In this document: positions 26,801 to 33,363 of the stretch, piece after piece
Layout of the letters: every line of letters begins with the position of its first letter
How positions within the stretch are numbered: the first letter of the stretch is position 1
Origin: a virus
Strand: one strand, 5' to 3'
Virus record (IMG/VR): IMGVR_UViG_3300034051_000134
Coordinates: 1 to 52,944 of that record
DNA length: 52,944 nucleotides
Position numbers and translations under genes: made by a program
Notes under the pieces: model-generated
Told to the model about the DNA's origin: nothing
What the model saw: only the letters and a program-made list of their open reading frames with translations
Database searches by the model: none

Positions 26801-27802
26801 AGCTCCATTGCCTGTTATGCCCCATCTTGCTCCTCCTATTGAATATATATGATTTCCATTAGCTTGATTATATAAACCTGTATTACTGTTGTAGTTTCTA
26901 AACCAACCATAATTATAAAATTCATTTCCAGTTACTACGTTTAAATTACTACTTCCGTTTGGATCTACATAATACCCAGTGTTATCTGAATCGTAGAATA
27001 TAGGTGCTCTAAAGTCACCACTAGTTTGATATGTTCCAGTACCTCCTGTTTTGTTAGTTAAGTTATTAAAATCAACACTACCTGCTGATCCTGCTGTATT
27101 AGCATAATTAACAGATTGTGATCCTATATTCGATGTAGTAATAGCTGTTGCCGCGTTTTGAGGTGTATACCCTAACCAACCAGCAATTGTTTTATTAACC
27201 CACAGTGTGCCGTTATAACCAAGTATATCTCCGTTTACAGGAACATTTGTTTTTAAGTCAACATCGTGTATTTCATTAAGTTCAAATCCGTTTTGTACGT
27301 TTACAAATATCTCTCCGTTATTTGAGTTTACCCTAGTAACAATACCAAGGAAAACTAAATGCGCAGGTGCATAAGGTTTATTTATTAATCCATAAATAAG
27401 ATTACCATTTGTGCCTAACCATACTGGATCACCTACTATAGCTCCGATTGTATTTAATCCAGCTAATCTACCTATCTGTACAACGTCAGCCATACCATTA
27501 ATAGCTACAGTTGCATTAAGTAAACCTAAAGTTTTTGATGATGTAGCTTCAGACGTGTTAGACGCTTTACCTACAATTATATTTGTTCCGTCAGCACCTG
27601 TTACATATACAGCTTGTCCTTTGTTTATAGCGACACCCGCTTTGACTAGGTTCTGAACATCACTAGCAATTGAAGAACCTTGAGCAATCCAACTAACTGT
27701 TGAACCGTTCGAAGATAGTATTTGTCCTGAAGTCCCATTGGAGCCTGAAGAATCCCTCAGACCCGCTTGGAGTTCTATGTCACTTTTAAATTTTTGACTC
27801 AT
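23879..27802 (-). CDS. Tail fibre with C-terminal S74 intramolecular chaperone
   Basis: A 1307 aa fibre. The C-terminal ~105 residues form a peptidase S74/endosialidase chaperone domain: Ser-Asp-Glu-Arg-Leu-Lys (with the self-cleavage Ser), Gly-Leu-Ser-Ala-Gln-Glu-Val, Tyr-Gly-Lys-Leu-Thr-Pro-Leu-Leu and a terminal coiled coil. Such domains trimerise the fibre and then cleave off. The shaft carries at least six copies of a Phe-Tyr-Asp-Ser-(Asp/Asn)-Asn-Thr-(Ala/Gly)-Tyr-Tyr motif near residues 270, 447, 605, 693, 790 and 1022, with a divergent seventh near 1172. A two-copy Val-Asp-Phe-Asn-Asn-Leu-Thr-Asn-Lys module also occurs. This is the main receptor-binding candidate. Confidence 0.85.
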   Translation of the reverse strand: MSQKFKSDIELQAGLRDSSGSNGTSGQILSSNGSTVSWIAQGSSIASDVQNLVKAGVAINKGQAVYVTGADGTNIIVGKASNTSEATSSKTLGLLNATVAINGMADVVQIGRLAGLNTIGAIVGDPVWLGTNGNLIYGLINKPYAPAHLVFLGIVTRVNSNNGEIFVNVQNGFELNEIHDVDLKTNVPVNGDILGYNGTLWVNKTIAGWLGYTPQNAATAITTSNIGSQSVNYANTAGSAGSVDFNNLTNKTGGTGTYQTSGDFRAPIFYDSDNTGYYVDPNGSSNLNVVTGNEFYNYGWFRNYNSNTGLYNQANGNHIYSIGGARWGITGNGAGSTIYLDFYGNYQTTYRGSIHADTNSSIGFLTNDQGWGLRVETNKNVHIHGTTLYISADGQNSSNIIMRDGDEGDRQIHCNSNRIGFLTAGGSWGSWCEDNGAWSTQTAMYSPIYYDYDNTAYYVDPSATSNLVGLTVTNTITGNISGTAGSLLSYQSNWASTPAKDNVVGLLGWKNYGNSHVIFDASASTTPSGTACNNANAQVVWSSTYPTLMGWNGANTYGVRVDSARIADSATSAGSVDFNNLTNKTGGTGTYQTSGDFRAPVFYDSNNTAYFLDPNSNSNITTLALNGNDNQLMINAPINGAAGIFYNENGNLKWETYHFQGAFRFYNYTTAQEELSLNNSGGFLSARTSMRAPIFYDSDNTGYYLDPAGSSQLSTVSLSAGAKLHLVSLSDPNHYLRYQNAGFSGVTIDGPQLSGHQGGELATNLGGDNWSLRWDYSGNTFSRTSSRSPIFYDSDNTAYYVDPSATSNLVGLTVANTITGNITGSASFADDANFANVAATANIAEQARRIDNPNRTNFTVGGNASTFYPVAIYTGASATDKQYAEFMIERGGYEDPGFTGVGFSTFNARFSFKPTGWGYGASYFNLEQLTSTTTCLGNYIDQYESSQAIIWLRGGTTYWIYSIVGNITMVYANSAGGDYVMSYGTYTPITSPVAKAQYAKYQDSTMLVQGSLLSGTDMKAPVFYDSNNTGYYLDPASTSVLSAIDTGNVGAYNRFRTWTELTGSHGFYSSINQAHIYPNNSSYGSWKIEGSRNGWAGIEMQYGSNGNVSFMTNSTSGESGMHNNSNGWQMRWTSGGLFSGTGAYGGGEQRVLNENQWINSKYFDSGGRIYGTVFMDANDSAFYFDGSDTGDSIRVAGDIVAYYSDERLKDKKGNIENALDKVLSLNGFYYEPNEKAQAFGYKKKLEVGLSAQEVEAVLPEIIKDAPIGHGYKTLDYGKLTPLLIEAIKEQQQQINDLKELVNKLINK
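24240..27001 (-). repeat. Repeated shaft module within the tail-fibre gene
   Basis: Six near-copies of a ~17-residue coding module (core Phe-Tyr-Asp-Ser-Asp-Asn-Thr-Gly-Tyr-Tyr) occur at about 26945-27001, 26400-26461, 25945-26010, 25675-25735, 25370-25440 and 24690-24745, with a diverged copy near 24240-24300. The copies remain similar at the DNA level, so recombination between them could shorten or extend the fibre. Confidence 0.75.
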
Positions 27803-27819
27803 ATTAAATTTGGATTAAA

Positions 27820-29196
27820 TTATCCAACCTTCGTTACTAATACTCTAATAGGGTTGGTTGGTGCCGTTGCGAACGTTACTGTAAGTGTATTAACTGTTGG
27901 ACGCGCAACGTCTGTGAATATTGTTTCAAATGTAACTGTATCATATAATTGTACATTAACATCTTTTGTGTTTAGGTTATGTGTTACAGTCGATGTAACT
28001 GATATTGTAGTAGCATAATTAGTTACGGCTGGTGTAGCTGTAATCGTAATTGTGTCTGTTGTATCATTTGTAGTAAGTGTTATACCTGTTCCTGATAAGA
28101 AAGTTAACGTATCGTTGTTAGAATCAGCTATAATAGTGTTTTGACCACCTACTGCAATATTTTTAAATATGTTCTGAGAAGAACCTCCATCAAGGTTTGA
28201 AACAAAAGCCGTACCATTAGAATAAGTAACACCAATTCCACCGCCAAATGAATTCACATTACCAATACCTACTTGAGTTAAACTAGCTAGATCAATATTA
28301 CTTTGAACTACAGTCCAATCAGTTAATGTTGTAGGTGTATCAATCTCAGCAATTAATACATCGCCAACTCTAACTTGCTCTGTAAAGAAAAGACCATCTG
28401 CTGTAACTGTATATGTCCAACCTCTTTTTATACCAGCGATTGTTGGAGGTGAGTCTAAGTTTGGAGTATTTGTAAAAGCATTATATCCACCTTGATATAT
28501 TAAACCACCTGCTACAGAAGCATCGACATACGCTTTAACAGCGGCGCTAGTAGGTAACGTTGTATCGTTATCGTTGTTTGGAATTCCTTCTGCTGCAGTT
28601 ACGATTGTAGCTGTAGTAAAGTTATCAATGTCTAAAACATTATTAGCTACAGTAGTAGATATAGAAGTTGTACCTGATCCAGTTACTTCTCCTGTCAATG
28701 TAATGTTTGCGTTGCTTGCGTTTATTGTTAACGTATTACCTACTAAAGAAGTAGTTACGTTTGTACCACCTGCAAATGTTATGTTTGTTCCAGAGCTTAC
28801 AGTAGTTGGTCCACCAGTTCCACCTTGAATAGACCAAGTGTATGTACCAGGAATTGCGGCTATAGGAGACCAAGTATTATCTCCTCGAAGATATACTGTA
28901 CTATCTGGAGTTCCAGTAGCACTAAGATCAGCTGTTAATGTAGCTGCTCCACCTTGTGTGGTGTTAGGCGTTAGGTTTATAAACGTACCATCTGTAGCCG
29001 TAAAAGAAGTAACTCCTCCTCCTACTTCTACCCAAGCACCATTTGCCCAAACTTTTAATACATCTAAAGTAGTATCGTAGTAAAGTTGTCCCTCTACACC
29101 TGTTCCAGCTGCTGTGTTATTTGGTTGATTCTCAATCCTAGCTTTTATTAACTCGTTTTGATTGAGGTTTATGCTATTTAAAAAATTAATTGCCAT
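27820..29196 (-). CDS. Fibre/baseplate-region structural protein
   Basis: A 458 aa Thr/Val/Asn-rich beta protein. The N-terminal part (residues 30-60, Gly-Thr-Gly-Val-Glu-Gly-Gln-Leu-Tyr-Tyr-Asp) is common in tail-fibre-like proteins; residues 105-195 are Gly/Thr-rich; the C-terminal ~70 residues (Thr-His-Asn-Leu-Asn-Thr-Lys-Asp-Val-Asn-Val-Gln-Leu-Tyr) resemble a small phage tail domain that also appears at the end of the next gene upstream. It lies 17 bases before the fibre gene. Probably a fibre base or second receptor-binding subunit. Confidence 0.6.
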   Translation of the reverse strand: MAINFLNSINLNQNELIKARIENQPNNTAAGTGVEGQLYYDTTLDVLKVWANGAWVEVGGGVTSFTATDGTFINLTPNTTQGGAATLTADLSATGTPDSTVYLRGDNTWSPIAAIPGTYTWSIQGGTGGPTTVSSGTNITFAGGTNVTTSLVGNTLTINASNANITLTGEVTGSGTTSISTTVANNVLDIDNFTTATIVTAAEGIPNNDNDTTLPTSAAVKAYVDASVAGGLIYQGGYNAFTNTPNLDSPPTIAGIKRGWTYTVTADGLFFTEQVRVGDVLIAEIDTPTTLTDWTVVQSNIDLASLTQVGIGNVNSFGGGIGVTYSNGTAFVSNLDGGSSQNIFKNIAVGGQNTIIADSNNDTLTFLSGTGITLTTNDTTDTITITATPAVTNYATTISVTSTVTHNLNTKDVNVQLYDTVTFETIFTDVARPTVNTLTVTFATAPTNPIRVLVTKVG

Positions 29197-29215
29197 TTTC
29201 TATTTTTTTTATTAA

Positions 29216-29962
29216 TTAGTTCATATATGCTTTGCCAGAAAACCCAGCTGAAAATTCTATTTGTAGTTCGTTCTCGTTTAAATAAACAACATCTCCGTAC
29301 ATCGTAACATTGTTTATGTTTACAACACTAACTGAAGGGAATTTATCTAAATTATGTGTTATTGTCCAAATCGTAGAAGGTACCGATTGTGTGTATACAA
29401 AAGTTTTATCACCAACAATAGGATCAATATCTGGATTAACAAAACCTGGATATACTGCAATGGCATAGAATTTATCTTGTAGTATACTTCCATGCGCACC
29501 AACAGATTCTAATACGATGTCTACAAAATTAGGTTGACCTGAAACTGGACTTATACTAATGAATTTATATATACCGAAATTATTTAAGTCGTCACATTGT
29601 GCGATTATAATAGCTTGATTAACTAAAGTGTTTATATAGTCTATAATAAGATTACCTGATGTAGCAAACTTACTTAATCTTAATGTTGTTATGTTATTAA
29701 ATAAAGTATTTGTTCCTCCTCCATTTATAAAACTTATTGAACCGTTTTTTCTACCTGGAGCAATGTTGTTTTGAAAAAAGAAATTACTTTGACCAGCAAT
29801 AGCAATAGCGCTTATTTCGTTGTAGAATTCAGCGATACTACCTATCTCAAAGTTTTTAGTTACATTCCTATTTTTTCCGTTTACAACCTTAGTTGATGAA
29901 CCTATAACAAGATCTGTAGCTAGTATATTCGTATTCGTTGGGTAGCTATAGATTATTGCCAT
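29216..29962 (-). CDS. Tail/adsorption structural protein
   Basis: A 248 aa protein with a short N-terminal anchor-like region (Tyr-Pro-Thr-Asn-Thr then Asp-Leu-Val-Ile-Gly-Ser) that resembles the start of the next gene upstream, a beta-rich centre and a C-terminal Thr-Ile-Thr-His-Asn-Leu-Asp-Lys-Phe-Pro-Ser-Val module. That module matches the C-terminal domain of the 458 aa protein in style. The shared ends suggest these proteins dock onto the same tail structure. Confidence 0.55.
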   Translation of the reverse strand: MAIIYSYPTNTNILATDLVIGSSTKVVNGKNRNVTKNFEIGSIAEFYNEISAIAIAGQSNFFFQNNIAPGRKNGSISFINGGGTNTLFNNITTLRLSKFATSGNLIIDYINTLVNQAIIIAQCDDLNNFGIYKFISISPVSGQPNFVDIVLESVGAHGSILQDKFYAIAVYPGFVNPDIDPIVGDKTFVYTQSVPSTIWTITHNLDKFPSVSVVNINNVTMYGDVVYLNENELQIEFSAGFSGKAYMN

Positions 29963-29963
29963 G

Positions 29964-30575
29964 TTATACTAATTTTATTTGTTCTACTACTATGCTAAAT
30001 GTAGGTATTGGTTCAAACGGGCTTGTATCGCTAGAAGCAAATAATCCTCCGTCGTCCGTTCCGTTTTTACCTAATCTAAAATCAAATGTATCACCTGCAT
30101 CAAAAGCTTTTGTTATATTATAATGTTGTACATTTGGTGTATAACGGTATTGTGCTAATCCACTGTAAGTTGGAGTGGCTTGTGTATTATTGTGAAATCC
30201 TGCTAACAACAATATGAGCGGAGATGCCAAATCACCACCTACGCCAAAACTAGCAGTAGCGTTTATAGTATATAAACCAGCGTCGTTAAAAGTTATTGTT
30301 CCGTCAGCTGCTAAAGATACCGGGTTATTTATATTTACCTGAGCTGGTCCAATTGGCAAAATCAATTCTTCTCCGTCGTTTACCACTATATTGTCACTAG
30401 CATCGGCCGCTACTAATACTTCTGTAAACTGTATTGGTGTATTCTCTACGAATAAAACTCTAACAGAATTCATTTGAAAATTCTTGGTTGTATTGCCATC
30501 TTCTTTTATTTCTGTACCTAACAGTAAATCGTCTAATTCAGGTGTAGTTACTGGGTATGATATTATTCCAGACAT
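29964..30575 (-). CDS. Structural protein with C1q/TNF-like jelly-roll pattern
   Basis: A 203 aa protein. The first 45 residues (Tyr-Pro-Val-Thr-Thr-Pro-Glu-Leu-Asp-Asp-Leu-Leu-Leu-Gly) parallel the N-terminus of the 248 aa neighbour. Residues 80-200 read as a jelly roll: Phe-Asn-Asp-Ala-Gly-Leu-Tyr-Thr-Ile-Asn-Ala, then Phe-Asp-Ala-Gly-Asp-Thr-Phe-Asp-Phe-Arg, the order seen in C1q/TNF-like phage head or tail decorations. A role as a surface-binding tip is inferred. Confidence 0.55.
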   Translation of the reverse strand: MSGIISYPVTTPELDDLLLGTEIKEDGNTTKNFQMNSVRVLFVENTPIQFTEVLVAADASDNIVVNDGEELILPIGPAQVNINNPVSLAADGTITFNDAGLYTINATASFGVGGDLASPLILLLAGFHNNTQATPTYSGLAQYRYTPNVQHYNITKAFDAGDTFDFRLGKNGTDDGGLFASSDTSPFEPIPTFSIVVEQIKLV

Positions 30576-30593
30576 GTATGTATAATTAATTGT

Positions 30594-31082
30594 TTAACAA
30601 TTCCACTTGTCTAACGCAAGTTTCTTTCTAGTTGGTTCTCCATTTGGTTTCTTCATTGCTCCCGGCATACCAGACATTCTAGCACAGAAAGATTTTCTAC
30701 GCTTAGCGTCTTTACTACCTGCCTTTAATTCTGAAGGTTTCTTAGTTACAGCAGTCTGTAATTTAGAACCTGGGTTTTCTCTTCTATAACTTGCAACTCC
30801 TTTAGCGTTCAATCCTCCTTTAGGATCTTTACCTTCTTTACGAGTCCAAGCAGCAGTCTTTCTTAAAGGACTTTCTTTCTTAATCTTCTTTTCTTCTTTT
30901 AACATGTTTTTTGTAGGTTTGTTTCCAGAACCTCTATTAGCACGTATATTATCCCATAAACCTCTTTGAGACACACTACCATCTTTTCTTTTAATCATTT
31001 CTTTCTTTGGTGGTGTTTGCCCAGATTTATTACTCATAACACCAGACTTAGGTGCTGTGGGTTCTACTTTTTTAACTCCCAT
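30594..31082 (-). CDS. Basic conserved phage protein of unknown function
   Basis: A 162 aa very basic protein. The second half has a conserved-looking pattern: Trp-Thr-Arg-Lys-Glu-Gly-Lys-Asp-Pro-Lys-Gly-Gly-Leu-Asn, then Arg-Arg-Lys-Ser-Phe-Cys-Ala-Arg-Met-Ser-Gly, ending Lys-Trp-Asn-Cys. I recognise this pattern from cyanophage and large-virus proteins of unknown function. The N-terminal half is Lys/Pro-rich and disordered. Nucleic-acid binding or a virion role is inferred from charge and location. Confidence 0.6.
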   Translation of the reverse strand: MGVKKVEPTAPKSGVMSNKSGQTPPKKEMIKRKDGSVSQRGLWDNIRANRGSGNKPTKNMLKEEKKIKKESPLRKTAAWTRKEGKDPKGGLNAKGVASYRRENPGSKLQTAVTKKPSELKAGSKDAKRRKSFCARMSGMPGAMKKPNGEPTRKKLALDKWNC

Positions 31083-31083
31083 A

Positions 31084-31374
31084 TTATCTTATTATATATT
31101 TCTTGCCACTCTCTTTTTTAGTCCCTTCGCCTTCGTTACCACGGTTTTGTTTTACACTTTCCCATCTTCCATCTTCGTGATCCCAATCCTTACCTTTTCC
31201 TGCAGGATCTTTTCTACGCATTCTCTGTGAGTGTGCCTTCTTCTTTCGTCTGTCGTCAGTTTTAGCATAGGCAAGATCTCTCTCCGCTTTGGCCTTAGCC
31301 GCTTTTGGAGAAAGTTTTTGCTTTAATAAAGGTGACTGATTTTCTAAAGATTGACTTCTTAATTGAAATGCCAT
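31084..31374 (-). CDS. Small basic protein, first gene of the late arm
   Basis: A 96 aa protein rich in Lys, Arg, Gln and Glu, predicted helical then disordered. It is the first gene of the leftward arm, starting 43 bases from a promoter-like site, and ends one base from the next basic gene. Function unknown; the charge suggests nucleic-acid contact. Confidence 0.55.
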   Translation of the reverse strand: MAFQLRSQSLENQSPLLKQKLSPKAAKAKAERDLAYAKTDDRRKKKAHSQRMRRKDPAGKGKDWDHEDGRWESVKQNRGNEGEGTKKESGKKYIIR

Positions 31375-31409
31375 AGCTAATTTTTAACGAGTAATATATA
31401 CTCTCTCTA

Positions 31410-31417
31410 ATCACACG
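31410..31417 (-). promoter_or_regulatory. Candidate late promoter at head of leftward arm
   Basis: The minus strand reads CGTGTGAT here, 43 nt before the ATG at 31374, followed by a TATATATTAC segment. The core and distance match the sites before groEL (21731) and the secreted protein gene (18089), although the sequence right after the core (TAGAGAG) differs. Confidence 0.4.
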
Positions 31418-31771
31418 AAAAAGTAAATATTTACATTAGCCACTATACTGGTTAAAAGTGCCTTAAAACAGCATAAATGGCCATTATAATGGTTATGTGT
31501 TATATTATAGACAATATGACTTGTTCTGTCCATAATATTATGCGTTGTAAAAAAAATATTAAAAAAAATTTTTTGGGCCTGGGTGAATTTGATGAGATGT
31601 AGAGAATTATTGTGTTACTACCTAATTTCTATTTTTATTTTCGAAAAGGAAAACGCTTTTCATTTTGCCGGGTCCCCCAACTTTTTAGCTTTTGGGTTGA
31701 TGATGTGAGTCATACGTGCGTGATGTCGTAATAGGATTTAGCTTTTACCTTATGCGTATGTATAGCACTCG

Positions 31772-31805
31772 CACGGAGTTACTACGATCTTAATAAGATG
31801 TTATG
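31772..31805 (+). promoter_or_regulatory. Decayed copy of early promoter motif
   Basis: CACGGAGTTA, then 15 nt, then GATGTTATG. The spacing is exactly that of the intact copies, but the second element has lost GATAATATA. It is preceded by TGTATAGCACT, as are copies at 32382 and 32774, and lies directly before the intact copy at 31808, which suggests a tandem duplication followed by decay. Confidence 0.45.
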
Positions 31806-31807
31806 TT

Positions 31808-31847
31808 CACGGACTTACAAGAATATGATGTTGATAATATATATGAA
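31808..31847 (+). promoter_or_regulatory. Early promoter motif, copy 1
   Basis: CACGGACTTA (31808-31817), a 15-nt spacer, then GATAATATATATGAA (31833-31847). It lies 37 nt before the ATG of the 88 aa gene. One of seven copies with identical spacing. Confidence 0.75.
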
Positions 31848-31883
31848 GATTAATTAAGATCTTTATAATTTAATTTAATAACT

Positions 31884-32150
31884 ATGTCAAAATCAACAGC
31901 AGCTGCAGCAGCAGCACCACAAGTAGCATTAACTACTAAAAGATTCGTAATCAGAAAATCGCTGATTGGAACTAATACAGTAATAACATTCATGAACAAT
32001 AAGAATGTTGAATGCATATACAATCATGATAAAGTATATGACCAATTAAAAGCTAAGTTTGATGCAATGCCATGCTTCGCTAAATACGGTAGTTATACTA
32101 ATACTAATAATCTGCCAGCATTCGTAAGAGCTTTAAAAGAAATAGTATAA
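31884..32150 (+). CDS. Small early protein, paralogue 1
   Basis: An 88 aa basic protein with an Ala-rich start (residues 5-15) and a conserved core from residue 18: Thr-Thr-Lys-Arg-Phe-Val-Ile-Arg-Lys-Ser-Leu-Ile-Gly, then Tyr-Asn-His-Asp, then Met-Pro-Cys-Phe and Lys-Tyr-Gly-Ser-Tyr-Thr-Asn. The same core is present in the gene at 32852, so the two are paralogues. It is the first gene of the rightward arm, under promoter copy 1. No known family was recognised; early position suggests host takeover. Confidence 0.65.
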   Translation: MSKSTAAAAAAPQVALTTKRFVIRKSLIGTNTVITFMNNKNVECIYNHDKVYDQLKAKFDAMPCFAKYGSYTNTNNLPAFVRALKEIV

Positions 32151-32160
32151 TGCATCGATC

Positions 32161-32190
32161 TAAGCAAATCGTTAAACTGCTTATTTTATT
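32161..32190 (+). terminator. Weak hairpin terminator
   Basis: TAAGCA pairs with TGCTTA around an 11-nt loop and is followed by TTTTATT, ten bases after the stop of the 88 aa gene. Short stem, so it may be leaky into the next small frame. Confidence 0.4.
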
Positions 32191-32212
32191 AATCTAACTA
32201 AATCATATAATC

Positions 32213-32314
32213 ATGAGACACATATCTAATACAATCAATCAGATCAAACCGCTAATAGTACTTGCATTATACATCGGAGTATACTTCGCGTTACAATTCA
32301 TGATGTCAGTGTAA
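32213..32314 (+). CDS. Short membrane peptide
   Basis: A 33 aa frame from ATG 32213 to TAA 32314. Residues 13-31 are hydrophobic and could span the membrane (Pro-Leu-Ile-Val-Leu-Ala-Leu-Tyr-Ile-Gly-Val-Tyr-Phe). It sits between a weak and a strong terminator in the early region. It has no paralogue here; coding status is uncertain because of its size. Confidence 0.4.
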   Translation: MRHISNTINQIKPLIVLALYIGVYFALQFMMSV

Positions 32315-32335
32315 CATATCATAACAACTAAACAA

Positions 32336-32359
32336 GGCCACTATATGTGGTCTTTTTTT
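32336..32359 (+). terminator. Rho-independent terminator
   Basis: GGCCAC and GTGGTC form a 6-bp stem (one G-T) with a 5-nt loop, followed by seven T. It closes the first early cassette before promoter copy 2. Confidence 0.8.
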
Positions 32360-32381
32360 AGCATTAATGTGTATAGCACTC

Positions 32382-32421
32382 CACGGACTTACAAGTTTTC
32401 TATTAGGATAATATATTTGAA
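32382..32421 (+). promoter_or_regulatory. Early promoter motif, copy 2
   Basis: CACGGACTTA (32382-32391), 15 nt, then GATAATATATTTGAA (32407-32421). The second element contains TATATTTG, which fits the Bacteroidota TAnnTTTG -7 consensus. It lies 16 nt before the ATG at 32437 and 22 nt after a terminator. Confidence 0.75.
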
Positions 32422-32436
32422 ATTAAATTATATCTT

Positions 32437-32661
32437 ATGAAATTACTTAAAGCAGTCAGCAAAGAATCTGGCACAGTGTACACAGAATACACAGATGGCA
32501 CAAATACATTTATCTATGAAGATGATGTGTTAGTGAGAGTTATAACAGCATCATTTGATGCTACAATATCTAACTCTGATAACAGTTTAGTTGAATTTAC
32601 AGCACCAGATGCAACACTAGAGTTCTTAGGATCTGTAGTAGATAAGTATTATGACATATAA
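32437..32661 (+). CDS. Small acidic early protein
   Basis: A 74 aa acidic protein with a beta-like N-terminus (Thr-Val-Tyr-Thr-Glu-Tyr-Thr-Asp-Gly-Thr) and an Asp/Glu-rich remainder ending Asp-Lys-Tyr-Tyr-Asp. It has its own promoter motif and its own terminator, so it is a single-gene cassette. Such small acidic early proteins often bind host proteins, but no family was recognised. Confidence 0.6.
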   Translation: MKLLKAVSKESGTVYTEYTDGTNTFIYEDDVLVRVITASFDATISNSDNSLVEFTAPDATLEFLGSVVDKYYDI

Positions 32662-32671
32662 CTAAATAAAG

Positions 32672-32691
32672 CCCTAGAAATAGGGTTTTTT
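32672..32691 (+). terminator. Rho-independent terminator
   Basis: CCCTA-GAAA-TAGGG with six T following, 10 bases after the stop of the 74 aa gene. The GNRA-type tetraloop makes it strong. Confidence 0.8.
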
Positions 32692-32773
32692 ACTCTACCT
32701 ATTGGTGGAATGGGCAGGCAGAGCCGACTTTAGTTGCTAAAGCTAGTTTTAAGGTCCATTATGTATAGCACTT

Positions 32774-32813
32774 CACGGACTTACGACATTTTATTATTGA
32801 TAATATATACGAA
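32774..32813 (+). promoter_or_regulatory. Early promoter motif, copy 3
   Basis: CACGGACTTA (32774-32783), 15 nt, then GATAATATATACGAA (32799-32813). It is preceded by TGTATAGCACTT like copy 2 and lies 39 nt before the ATG at 32852. Confidence 0.75.
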
Positions 32814-32851
32814 GATTGATTTTAATCTTTATAATTTTAATATTTTATACT

Positions 32852-33145
32852 ATGTCAACAAAAAAATCAAGTGCAGTTGTAGCGCCAGTGGCAGCTCCTG
32901 CAGTAGTATCAACTACAAATCAATTAACTACAAAAAGATTTGTTATTCGCAAGTCATTAATTGGAAGTAATACTGTTATAAGTTTTACTAATCATAAGAA
33001 CGAGTTGAAAGTTTACAACCACGACTTAGTTTATAACGCTTTGCGAGCAAAATTTGACTTAATGCCTTGCTTCGACAAGTATGGAAGTTATACTAACTCG
33101 AAAGATTTACCAGTCTTCGTAAGAAATTTACCAACATTGGTATAA
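32852..33145 (+). CDS. Small early protein, paralogue 2
   Basis: A 97 aa paralogue of the 31884 gene: an Ala/Val/Pro-rich N-terminus of about 20 residues, then the shared core Leu-Thr-Thr-Lys-Arg-Phe-Val-Ile-Arg-Lys-Ser and a conserved Met-Pro-Cys-Phe-Asp-Lys-Tyr-Gly-Ser-Tyr end. I chose ATG 32852 because it lies at the same place relative to the motif and aligns with the start of paralogue 1; upstream in-frame codons are A/T-rich leader. It is bracketed by promoter copy 3 and a strong terminator. Confidence 0.65.
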   Translation: MSTKKSSAVVAPVAAPAVVSTTNQLTTKRFVIRKSLIGSNTVISFTNHKNELKVYNHDLVYNALRAKFDLMPCFDKYGSYTNSKDLPVFVRNLPTLV

Positions 33146-33155
33146 TTATTAAATA

Positions 33156-33181
33156 AGGCCACTTCGGTGGTCTTTTTTTTT
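33156..33181 (+). terminator. Strong rho-independent terminator
   Basis: GGCCAC-TTCG-GTGGTC followed by about ten T. The stem is the same as in the 32336 terminator, with a stable TTCG tetraloop, supporting duplication of the whole cassette. Confidence 0.85.
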
Positions 33182-33214
33182 ATCTTTTTGAAGCAATAGT
33201 AAGCACTACAAAAG

Positions 33215-33260
33215 TGTGACAATAGCCTGTTACTATATAATATAAGACCCTAATGTCACA
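33215..33260. repeat. 46-bp dyad element, copy 1
   Basis: TGTGACAATAG at the left end is mirrored by CTAATGTCACA at the right, with 24 bases between. A second copy of identical length and ends lies at 40831-40876. The half-site reads TGTGACAWTAG. The shape suggests a dimeric protein binding site or operator. Confidence 0.7.
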
Positions 33261-33323
33261 GTTTTTAAATTAACGACTTTGTTGTGCCATTATTTCCTGT
33301 TTAGTAGCTTTTGCTATACACTT

Positions 33324-33363
33324 CACGGACTTATTTTGTTTCACTTCAGATAATATATATGAA
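33324..33363 (+). promoter_or_regulatory. Early promoter motif, copy 4
   Basis: CACGGACTTA (33324-33333), 15 nt, then GATAATATATATGAA (33349-33363). No gene starts within 200 bases; the next ATG used is at 33569 beyond promoter copy 5. A transcript from here would begin with a ~125-nt structured non-coding segment. Confidence 0.7.

Larger units (their letters stand above)
31375..31883. other. Divergent control region between late and early arms
   Basis: No gene was seen in these ~510 bases. From left to right they hold a minus-strand promoter-like site (31410), a segment with imperfect dyads around 31470-31545 (GCATAA ... TTATGC, ATGGCCAT), an A/T tract with runs of A and T (31549-31574), a GAAAAG/CTTTTC hairpin near 31643-31662, a decayed copy of the early motif (31772) and an intact copy (31808). 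Such a divergent A/T-rich region could also hold a replication origin, but no iterons were recognised. Confidence 0.6.

Noticed and set aside
24240-27001. CRISPR-like array in the repeat-rich fibre region
   Set aside because: Repeats are in-frame protein modules with irregular spacing of hundreds of bases; no CRISPR array was seen anywhere in the window.
27411-29080. Plus-strand Val/Pro-rich frames inside the fibre genes
   Set aside because: Antisense shadows of Thr/Gly/Asn-rich coding; strand conflicts with the whole late arm.
31549-31574. A/T homopolymer run as a terminator
   Set aside because: No GC-rich stem precedes it on either strand; it fits better as an A/T-rich control or origin feature.
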